Positions 1 to 4,620 of a stretch of DNA of 5,907 bases are shown here, one piece after another (the first letter of the stretch is position 1; each line of letters opens with the position of its first letter). Source of the stretch: Campylobacteraceae bacterium (GTDB taxonomy: Bacteria; Campylobacterota; Campylobacteria; Campylobacterales; Sulfurovaceae). The position numbers and the translations under genes were made by a program. The notes below the pieces were generated by a model. That model saw nothing but the letters and a program-made list of their open reading frames with translations. It did not search any database and was not told the DNA's origin. Location: positions 1-5,907 of the forward strand of contig JALVWV010000316.1 in the NCBI GenBank assembly GCA_027023145.1, given 5' to 3'.

Positions 1-402
1 TGTGATACTCAGATCCCGGTAGGTCTCCAGTGTAGGAGCGGGAGCATGTGCACTGTCCAAGGCATAAGCTATGATGACCTTCAGAGCCTTCCCTCTTTTG
101 GTAATAACCTCTTTTAATTCATCTCGTGTGTCAATCTTATCCTTACCAACCCGTGCGATGAGCAGGTTGATATCCTCGATGTTTGAGGGAGTGACACTCT
201 GGATATCCAGCGCATGATAGGTACTCACATCGGGCGCCTTGGCTGTATCTGGGTTTTCTGCATAATTTATGATAGCAGTAAGGGATTGTTGTCTTAGATT
301 TTCTATAGGGAAAACCCCCTCTTCACAACCAGTAAACAACAAGGTTGCAGCAGCAACGATGAGGAGTAGAGTGTTTCGTGTAAAAGCAAGTCTCTTAATC
401 AT
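1..402 (-). CDS. Lipoprotein, N-terminal part (paralogue of the 568-4530 gene; 3' end outside window)
   Basis: The frame opens with ATG at 402-400 and stays open to base 1, giving 134 residues with no stop, so the C-terminus is outside the window. The start follows an AAGGAAGA ribosome binding site about 5 bases upstream. Residues 1-26 form a lipoprotein signal peptide: K3/R4, a hydrophobic stretch, then FTGC with the lipid-acceptor Cys26. Phe at -3 is less usual than Leu. The mature part begins EEGVFP and carries one helical repeat (from APDVSTY, about residue 56) and the beginning of a second (APTLETY). It aligns without gaps to residues 1-134 of the neighbouring lipoprotein, at about 77 of 134 identical. 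Whether the linker, PKD and propeller regions are also present cannot be seen. By the family pattern it is membrane-anchored and exported. Molecular function is unknown. Confidence 0.85.
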   Translation of the reverse strand, partial: MIKRLAFTRNTLLLIVAAATLLFTGCEEGVFPIENLRQQSLTAIINYAENPDTAKAPDVSTYHALDIQSVTPSNIEDINLLIARVGKDKIDTRDELKEVITKRGKALKVIIAYALDSAHAPAPTLETYRDLSIT

Positions 403-406
403 ATGA

Positions 407-415
407 TTCTTCCTT
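407..415 (-). promoter_or_regulatory. Ribosome binding site of the downstream lipoprotein gene
   Basis: On the minus strand AAGGAAGA lies about 5 bases before the ATG at 402. The complete lipoprotein gene has a matching AAGGAAAA at the same distance. The conserved site and spacing in both paralogues support both start choices. Confidence 0.7.
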
Positions 416-443
416 GTAATTATTAGGGGTCCCTCTCGGGAAC

Positions 444-470
444 TTTATAATGATAACAAAAAAAAGTCAA
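444..470 (-). promoter_or_regulatory. Possible promoter for the downstream lipoprotein gene
   Basis: On the minus strand a TATAAA box (449-444) is preceded by a run of eight T (465-458) and by TTGACT (470-465). The spacer between TTGACT and TATAAA is only 15 bases, short for a standard sigma-70 promoter. A T-rich upstream tract with a -10 box and weak -35 is typical of Campylobacterota promoters, which would fit if the host belongs there. It lies about 42 bases upstream of the ATG. No comparably good -10 box was found upstream of the complete lipoprotein gene. This is inference from base pattern only. Confidence 0.3.
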
Positions 471-483
471 CTAAATGTCAAAG
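462..483. repeat. 11-base tandem repeat, two copies
   Basis: Two adjacent 11-base units read aaaagtcaact (462-472) and aaatgtcaaag (473-483). The equivalent site after the DUF255 gene has three units. On the minus strand each unit contains a TTGAC core, resembling a -35 element or a one-helical-turn-spaced operator. Confidence 0.6.
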
Positions 484-494
484 ATTTTCGACCA
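462..494. repeat. 33-base direct repeat, copy B (between the lipoprotein genes)
   Basis: These 33 bases are identical to 4588-4620. In that copy they cover the last five codons of the DUF255 gene, its TGA, and 16 bases downstream. Here they lie between two lipoprotein genes with no intact DUF255 gene attached. Similarity continues imperfectly beyond 494: 10 of the next 16 bases match. The base just before 462 differs between the copies. The repeat includes an imperfect dyad (477-492, GTC...GAC ends, six pairs counting one G-U) centred near the old stop codon. Confidence 0.9.
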
Positions 495-525
495 TCTTCT
501 TCGCCAGCATCTCAAGATCATCACT
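478..525 (-). pseudogene. Remnant of the DUF255 (YyaL-type) gene 3' end
   Basis: Reading back from TGA at 480-478, the frame encodes SDDLEMLAKKMVENL. The intact DUF255 protein ends DKAIEPLVKKVVENL, so 8 of 15 residues match and the last four are the same, followed by the same TGA codon. An in-frame TGA at 528-526 breaks the frame just upstream. I see no clear resemblance to the DUF255 protein further up, so only a short tail survives or the rest has diverged beyond recognition. Its position, directly upstream of a lipoprotein gene, copies the intact arrangement at 4604-4530. It is best explained as the edge of a duplicated block. The alternative is a chance or recombination-derived match limited to the 33 identical bases. 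Confidence 0.6.
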
Positions 526-567
526 TCACTCAGGTAAACCGGACACGTACTCCATGACCGTAGCAAA

Positions 568-3500
568 TTATTTCAGCACCCCATAGGCACTGCCATTGCC
601 TAAAATAATTACATCATACAGACTATTGTTTGGTGCAAATACGGCATTGCCCGATTGGTTTCCATGAGAGTTTCCGCTGATTTGAGGCAAAAACTCATTC
701 CAGGTTTTTCCGCCATCTTTAGACTCTATGACAGTGAGCGAGCCAGTTATAGAAGCTAAGATTCTGTTCGAATCTGCAGGATCGATGCCCAACAAAGTCA
801 GCTTTTTGATGTCGGTTTCAATACCATCTATCATCAACCCGTTATCCTCACCCATGATCACCGTGCTTGTTCCGTTTGCAATATTTGTCTTTTTGAGCTT
901 GAACTCTTTGGTATAAATCAGACCTGCATATTTCGTCCCATAATTCTTTTGGGTGTCAACCTCGTAATTGACAGCATCGATTACCGCTTGAATCTCCTCG
1001 GCTGTTGGGTGTGTCTTGTCTGCGTAGTTTCCATGTTGCAACGCATGCAAATAGTGTACCGTTCCTCTTGCCATTGATACACCATAGATAGCGTTGATTT
1101 GACTTCTTGTTGCTGGTGTATTGTCCTGATTTCCATTGATATCATCAACGACTGCTTTGTAACCACTTAGATTTGCATCATCCAGTACTTTCTGGATCTC
1201 CTCCGCTGTCGGATTGCTGGAGTCATTATAGCTTCCGGCCTGCAAAGCGTTCAGATAATTTACACCAAACTCGGCTCCGCTCACTCCACTAATAGAATTG
1301 ATCTCTTCGGCTGTGGCGATTGACTTGTCAGCATTTCCATTAATGTCATCAATAACCGCATTGTAACCACTGTCATCGTCAGTATCCCCGGCATGAACCT
1401 TTTTTTCGCGAGTCGGTTTGTCGATGAATGTCGTCACCAGTACTGCATTTCCGCTTCTGTCGAACAAACCGCTGAAGACATATTCATCTTCGTCCAGCCC
1501 GCTTCCATAATCATTATAGTGATCCGGAAGATTATTCAGTGGCATTTTGATAACCCCAAACTCTGCATTGATGGCATAAACATATTCTCCATCACAATAG
1601 ACATCTTTAAACGAACGGCTGATTCCCGGCAAATTTGTAACCTGGAAACCGTTTCCGTGTTTTCTGATATCTGTAATCTTTTTGACCTCACGCTGACTGT
1701 CATCCGTAAAATGCTTAATGACCAGAATATCATTAATCGCTCCTACTTGATACCCGGCTATCACAAGTGTATCGCTGCTCTCATCGTAGTATCTTCTGAC
1801 CCTGATGCTTTCTTCAAGATACATATAAATACTGATATCCTTTAATCGCTCAAACTCCAAATTCTCTTTGTTGAATCTATAGATACCGGAACGATCCTGT
1901 GCATAAAAGCTGCCTTGTATCCATTGTGTCCAATAGACATCTCCGAGTATACCTCTCAAACCAGCTGTATAATGCCAACTCTCGCCGGAATCATTTGAGA
2001 AGAATGCCGCTGAATCCATATAGGTTTGCATCATCTCTTTTGGATTGTCAGGGTTGATGGCTATATCTGTTGAGACCATATTGTCCATACCTCTGTTTTG
2101 AACACCAGACCACCAAAAAGAGACAGAATCGTCTGTAGGGGATATGTTAATTTTGTGGTTATTGCTATGCACCCCGTCTTTATAGATGGATATATTTCCA
2201 TAATACCACTTTATCTTTCCATCGTATTCGGATCCTGAGTTTGAGACTTTGCTTGTATAAGAGTCAAATGTTTTTCCATTATCAGATGAGACTTTAATCT
2301 CTATCGTATTGGCAACATATATTTTTCCGCCGTATGAGTATGCAGTATTGATTCCGGAAAATGCAGGGAAATATGAGGTACCAAAACTCATTTTGCCCAA
2401 TTGATAACTCTCTGTAAAAGAGGTATAAGAGCCGTTGTCTCCAAGTGACCAGTGATGTGTGTTTCTTTGCCCTTGTATGAACCCTTTTGAGTAGACTTCT
2501 CCATTGATATGTGCTGCCTCTGTAACGCGCTCAAACGTATCGCTGCCATCTGTTACGTTCAGTCTGTAGACTACATCCTGCATAATCAGATAGAGATAGG
2601 TTTTTCCATTTGTGGTATCCACATGTTTCAAGAGTGCACCGGAGGATCTTGTGAACTTGTTGCCTTTGTGGAACCTGACCAAATTCAACCCCTTGTACAA
2701 TCGGGTAAAATGGTATTTCCCATTACGTATATCACCCTTTGTGTGTACATAGACACCGGCGGTATTTTCGGTATCGTCATTGTCTCCAAATGCCAAAACA
2801 TAGAGTTTGTTGCCGATCGCTTCACCGTTATCAAGCGGATAAACTCCCTCTTTATGCTCAAAAATGGAATCGGTAATATTCTTCCAGCTGTCATCAGCTT
2901 TTGGATCCCCTTCAGCAACAAAAAGTCCGCCTTTGCCCACGACAAAAAGTTTGCCCTGAAGATTGACTATATCGCCATAATAATAGGTTCCGGATAAACC
3001 TGTCGGATTCTTTTTGCCCTGAAGGATAACGCCATACTCTTTGTGCTCATTAAATGTTGTAAGATCATGCGGAATATCTGTAATATCTACCCAGACACCA
3101 AGTTTTTGGAAATATCCGGGTACTGTCCCTAGTTTGTATCCTGATGCAAAATAGGCAATAAACCTTTTCCCTTCCTGACGTATAGTGATTTTGTTTGTTT
3201 TCAGGTATCCATATCCAATATTGTGAGAATGCCATGTCTTGCCTCTATCGGTACTGAAAGAGAGGACTCCATAAGTAGCCACACCAAAAAGCCAATCAGG
3301 ATGTGTCGGATGTTCAACAATAGAGAAGAGTCGGGGAAGTGTGTATTTTTCTGCACCTTTTCCTAAATCTTTTGCATGGACGTTTGAGACCAGCATCTGA
3401 AATGTTTTTCCTCCATCATGCGAGATACTTATCGCGCCCATGTCTCCATTTTCGATAACCGTCTTGCCATCACTGTGATGAAAGAGCAAATGATGTGACC

Positions 3501-4530
3501 CTCCAGAGCCTATACCCAAGATTTTGATCTTCTTCGTCTCTCCGCCGTCGTTGGTAACGTGCATCAGGTTTTCCAATGTCTCCTGGCTTACGATCACGTC
3601 TGCATCATCTTGAGCGGATGCCCCTTTGTCATCAGTAACCACACAGGTGTAGGTGTGCGTACCTGGTTCGAGTACCGGTGTCGTGTATATCCGGCCGACA
3701 CCGACTTGTGTTGCGCCCTGCATCCATTTGTATGATACATCCGTTCCGTCTGGATCGTGACCGATGCAGCGCAGCTGAGCCCTGGTGTTCTTCCGGATCT
3801 TCTGATCTGCTCCGGCATCGGCTGTGGGGGCTTGGTTGGGGGCGCGTACAGGAGTAGGCGGTGTGGGTGAGGTCGGTGCTGGTGTTGGTGTAGTCGGTGT
3901 GGGTGAGGTCGGTGCTGGTGTTGGTGCTGGTGTTGGTGTAGTCGGTGTGGGTGCGGTCGGCGTTGGTGTTGGTGCTGGTGTTGGTGTAGTCGGTGTGGGT
4001 GCGGTGGGTGCGGGTGCGGGAGTATATCCGCCTATGATAACCAGCAGTTCCCGGATCGTGTCTACCTCATCAACTGTTCGATCGGCTACGAGGCGGTTGA
4101 TCGCATCCAGGTTGGACGCATCAACCCCTGTGATACTCAGATCCCAGTAGGTCTCTACGGTGGGAGCTGGAGCATCTACGTGATCTGATACATAAGCTGT
4201 GATACGTCTCAGAGCCTTCTGGCGTCTGTCTATAATATCTTTCAATTCCTCTTGTGTATCGACATCCTCATCATCGACTAGAGCGATCAGCAAATTAATG
4301 TCTGAAACATTGGAGGGTGTGACTCCTTCTATGCCAAGCGCAAGATAATCTTCCACATCAGGTGCCTTTGTCGTGTCAGGATTTTTTGCATAGTTTGTTA
4401 CGACTGAAAGGGGCTGCTGCTTCAAATCCTCTGCGGGGAAAATCCCCTCTTGGCATCCTGTCAGCAACAGCACTGCAGCGGTAAGGGTTGGGAGTAAAAT
4501 ATTGTTGGAAATAGTAAATATTTTCGTCAT
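568..4530 (-). CDS. Very large mosaic lipoprotein: helical repeats, Pro/Thr linker, PKD-like domain, Asp-box propeller region
   Basis: This 1320-residue protein starts at ATG 4530-4528 behind an AAGGAAAA site and ends at TAA. Residues 1-26 are a lipoprotein signal peptide with lipobox LTGC (Cys26). Two 45-residue helical repeats follow (from 56 and 122, about 49% identical), then a Pro/Thr linker (171-227) and a PKD/Ig-like domain (232-315; APTADAG opening, DPDG turn, W269). The rest is beta-rich with five canonical Asp-boxes: S370-F377, S426-W433, S748-F755, S845-W852 and S1270-W1277. These mark beta-propeller blades of the BNR/sortilin/GH74 type. A tandem 68-residue module pair (1054-1189) interrupts this region, and the last Asp-box lies after it. 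Only four cysteines are present: 26, 255, 296 and 979. Export and membrane anchoring are well supported. Ligand binding or glycan hydrolysis is inference; I could not assign catalytic residues. It lies 73 bases after the DUF255 gene and has a paralogue downstream. Confidence 0.93.
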   Translation of the reverse strand: MTKIFTISNNILLPTLTAAVLLLTGCQEGIFPAEDLKQQPLSVVTNYAKNPDTTKAPDVEDYLALGIEGVTPSNVSDINLLIALVDDEDVDTQEELKDIIDRRQKALRRITAYVSDHVDAPAPTVETYWDLSITGVDASNLDAINRLVADRTVDEVDTIRELLVIIGGYTPAPAPTAPTPTTPTPAPTPTPTAPTPTTPTPAPTPAPTSPTPTTPTPAPTSPTPPTPVRAPNQAPTADAGADQKIRKNTRAQLRCIGHDPDGTDVSYKWMQGATQVGVGRIYTTPVLEPGTHTYTCVVTDDKGASAQDDADVIVSQETLENLMHVTNDGGETKKIKILGIGSGGSHHLLFHHSDGKTVIENGDMGAISISHDGGKTFQMLVSNVHAKDLGKGAEKYTLPRLFSIVEHPTHPDWLFGVATYGVLSFSTDRGKTWHSHNIGYGYLKTNKITIRQEGKRFIAYFASGYKLGTVPGYFQKLGVWVDITDIPHDLTTFNEHKEYGVILQGKKNPTGLSGTYYYGDIVNLQGKLFVVGKGGLFVAEGDPKADDSWKNITDSIFEHKEGVYPLDNGEAIGNKLYVLAFGDNDDTENTAGVYVHTKGDIRNGKYHFTRLYKGLNLVRFHKGNKFTRSSGALLKHVDTTNGKTYLYLIMQDVVYRLNVTDGSDTFERVTEAAHINGEVYSKGFIQGQRNTHHWSLGDNGSYTSFTESYQLGKMSFGTSYFPAFSGINTAYSYGGKIYVANTIEIKVSSDNGKTFDSYTSKVSNSGSEYDGKIKWYYGNISIYKDGVHSNNHKINISPTDDSVSFWWSGVQNRGMDNMVSTDIAINPDNPKEMMQTYMDSAAFFSNDSGESWHYTAGLRGILGDVYWTQWIQGSFYAQDRSGIYRFNKENLEFERLKDISIYMYLEESIRVRRYYDESSDTLVIAGYQVGAINDILVIKHFTDDSQREVKKITDIRKHGNGFQVTNLPGISRSFKDVYCDGEYVYAINAEFGVIKMPLNNLPDHYNDYGSGLDEDEYVFSGLFDRSGNAVLVTTFIDKPTREKKVHAGDTDDDSGYNAVIDDINGNADKSIATAEEINSISGVSGAEFGVNYLNALQAGSYNDSSNPTAEEIQKVLDDANLSGYKAVVDDINGNQDNTPATRSQINAIYGVSMARGTVHYLHALQHGNYADKTHPTAEEIQAVIDAVNYEVDTQKNYGTKYAGLIYTKEFKLKKTNIANGTSTVIMGEDNGLMIDGIETDIKKLTLLGIDPADSNRILASITGSLTVIESKDGGKTWNEFLPQISGNSHGNQSGNAVFAPNNSLYDVIILGNGSAYGVLK
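700..723 (-). other. Asp-box 5 (C-terminal)
   Basis: Residues 1270-1277 read SKDGGKTW, matching the S-x-D-x-G-x-T-W Asp-box pattern that forms the beta-hairpin turn of BNR-type propeller blades. It lies after the inserted modules, so the propeller region resumes on their far side. Confidence 0.85.
964..1371 (-). repeat. Tandem pair of 68-residue modules inserted in the propeller region
   Basis: Residues 1054-1121 (1371-1168) and 1122-1189 (1167-964) are two adjacent modules of equal length with about 40 of 68 residues identical. Each begins SGY and contains DDINGN, an I-x-GVS segment, YL-x-ALQ, and PTAEEIQ near its end. Predicted secondary structure by eye is mostly helical. The flanking segments (ending TTFIDKPTR before, starting YAGLIYTKEF after) look like neighbouring propeller strands, so the pair looks like an insertion into a loop. 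Confidence 0.85.
1975..1998 (-). other. Asp-box 4
   Basis: Residues 845-852 read SNDSGESW, a full match to the Asp-box pattern, with the conserved Ser, Asp, Gly, Ser and Trp. Confidence 0.85.
2266..2289 (-). other. Asp-box 3
   Basis: Residues 748-755 read SSDNGKTF, a full match to the Asp-box pattern. It lies 322 residues after Asp-box 2, so several intervening blades must have degenerate boxes, or a second propeller begins here. Confidence 0.85.
3232..3255 (-). other. Asp-box 2
   Basis: Residues 426-433 read STDRGKTW, a full match. It follows Asp-box 1 by 56 residues, a normal one-blade spacing. Confidence 0.88.
3400..3423 (-). other. Asp-box 1
   Basis: Residues 370-377 read SHDGGKTF, a full match. 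The preceding stretch (ILGIGSGG about 338-345, then GDMGAISIS at 362-370) resembles in layout the first blade of GH74-type propellers, but this is an impression from memory of the family rather than an alignment. Confidence 0.88.
3586..3837 (-). other. PKD/Ig-like domain with a probable disulfide
   Basis: Residues 232-315 open with APTADAGADQ, contain a DPDG turn followed by SYKWM, and close with TYTCVVTDDKG and a V-rich strand. This is the usual strand order of PKD domains, which act as spacers or glycan-contacting domains in secreted proteins. Cys255 (strand B position) and Cys296 (strand F position) are placed as in an Ig-type disulfide; most PKD domains lack this pair. Confidence 0.75.
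3850..4020 (-). repeat. Pro/Thr-rich linker encoded by 36/48-base tandem repeats
   Basis: Residues 171-227 consist almost only of Pro, Thr and Ala with a few Ser. On the plus strand the DNA falls into units at 3860-3895 (36 bases), 3896-3943 (48), 3944-3991 (48) and a partial unit from 3992. Units one and two are identical except for a duplicated 12-base piece, ctggtgttggtg, in unit two. Units two and three differ at three positions. All unit lengths are multiples of three, so copy-number change would lengthen or shorten the linker without a frameshift. The linker separates the membrane-proximal repeats from the PKD and propeller parts. Confidence 0.92.
3997..4020 (+). other. Potential G-quadruplex
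   Basis: Four GGG tracts at 3997-3999, 4006-4008, 4012-4014 and 4018-4020 are separated by loops of 6, 3 and 3 bases, meeting the usual G3N1-7 rule. The G-rich strand is the template strand of the lipoprotein gene. Formation in the cell is not shown. Confidence 0.5.
4027..4365 (-). repeat. Two N-terminal helical repeats of the long lipoprotein
   Basis: Repeat one starts at residue 56 (APDVEDY) and repeat two at residue 122 (APTVETY), a period of 66 residues. Over their first 45 residues about 22 are identical, with the shared pattern Y-x2-L-x-I-x-GV-x2-SN-x3-IN and later VDT-x2-EL-x2-II. The second is cut short by the Pro/Thr linker. The paralogue at 1-402 has the same first repeat and the start of the second. 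They look like short helical bundles; a ligand cannot be named. Confidence 0.8.
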
Positions 4531-4534
4531 CAGG

Positions 4535-4542
4535 TTTTCCTT
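4535..4542 (-). promoter_or_regulatory. Ribosome binding site of the long lipoprotein gene
   Basis: AAGGAAAA on the minus strand lies 4 bases before the ATG at 4530, matching the arrangement at the paralogue. It fixes the start so that a complete lipoprotein signal peptide is produced. Confidence 0.7.
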
Positions 4543-4576
4543 GAATAGGGATAAATTGCGGGGAAGTGTACAGGAA

Positions 4577-4609
4577 AAAAGTCAAATAAAAGTCAACTAA
4601 ATGTCAAAG
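4577..4609. repeat. 11-base tandem repeat, three copies
   Basis: Adjacent units are aaaagtcaaat (4577-4587), aaaagtcaact (4588-4598) and aaatgtcaaag (4599-4609). The array overlaps the DUF255 stop codon (4606-4604). Read on the minus strand, TTGAC cores recur every 11 bases, about one helical turn, upstream of the long lipoprotein gene. It could be an operator or promoter element; no well-placed -10 box was found. Confidence 0.6.
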
Positions 4610-4620
4610 ATTTTCGACCA
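4588..4620. repeat. 33-base direct repeat, copy A (DUF255 3' end)
   Basis: Identical to 462-494. It covers the last five codons of the DUF255 gene, its stop, and the first 16 bases after it. Copies A and B bracket a block of about 4.1 kb that holds the whole long lipoprotein gene. Confidence 0.9.

Larger units (their letters stand above)
403..567. other. Intergenic region between the two lipoprotein genes
   Basis: This 165-base gap separates the stop of the long lipoprotein gene (TAA at 570-568) from the start of the next (402). It contains the DUF255 tail remnant, the 33-base repeat, two 11-base repeat units, a possible promoter, and a ribosome binding site. No convincing intrinsic terminator follows the TAA. 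A short hairpin at 430-441 (TCCC-GAGA-GGGA on the minus strand) lies in the probable leader but has no T-run. Confidence 0.75.

Noticed and set aside
430..441. Short hairpin TCCC-GAGA-GGGA as a terminator
   Set aside because: The stem is only four pairs and no T-run follows on either strand. It may be a chance leader hairpin.
458..492. Dyad at 477-492 followed by a T8 run as an intrinsic terminator on the minus strand
   Set aside because: The six-pair stem is AT-rich with a G-U pair, and the T-run begins more than ten bases after it; real intrinsic terminators have the T-run directly after a GC-rich stem. The copy at 4603-4618 lacks a matching T8 run.
1393..1845. Plus-strand open frame of 150 codons
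   Set aside because: It lies wholly antisense to the propeller part of the lipoprotein gene, which has clear domains and Asp-boxes. No convincing family motif was seen.
2509..2997. Plus-strand open frame of 162 codons
   Set aside because: Antisense to the lipoprotein gene, with no recognisable domain; it is a shadow of the real frame.
700..3423. Assignment of the propeller region as a GH74 xyloglucanase or a sialidase
   Set aside because: Asp-boxes occur in many propeller families. I could not place the catalytic residues, so naming an enzyme would be guessing.
3824..4150. Plus-strand open frame of 108 codons made of Gly-Val repeats
   Set aside because: It is the antisense reading of the Pro/Thr linker repeat; low-complexity DNA with multiples-of-three units stays open in several frames. 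Nothing supports it as a gene.
320..4530. Sortilin/VPS10 identity of the long lipoprotein
   Set aside because: The ten-cysteine module that follows the VPS10 propeller is absent; the propeller-like region has only one cysteine.
4376..4585. Minus-strand open frame of 69 codons over the start of the long lipoprotein gene
   Set aside because: It overlaps the signal-peptide region in another frame. The lipoprotein frame has a good ribosome binding site, a lipobox and a paralogue with the same start.
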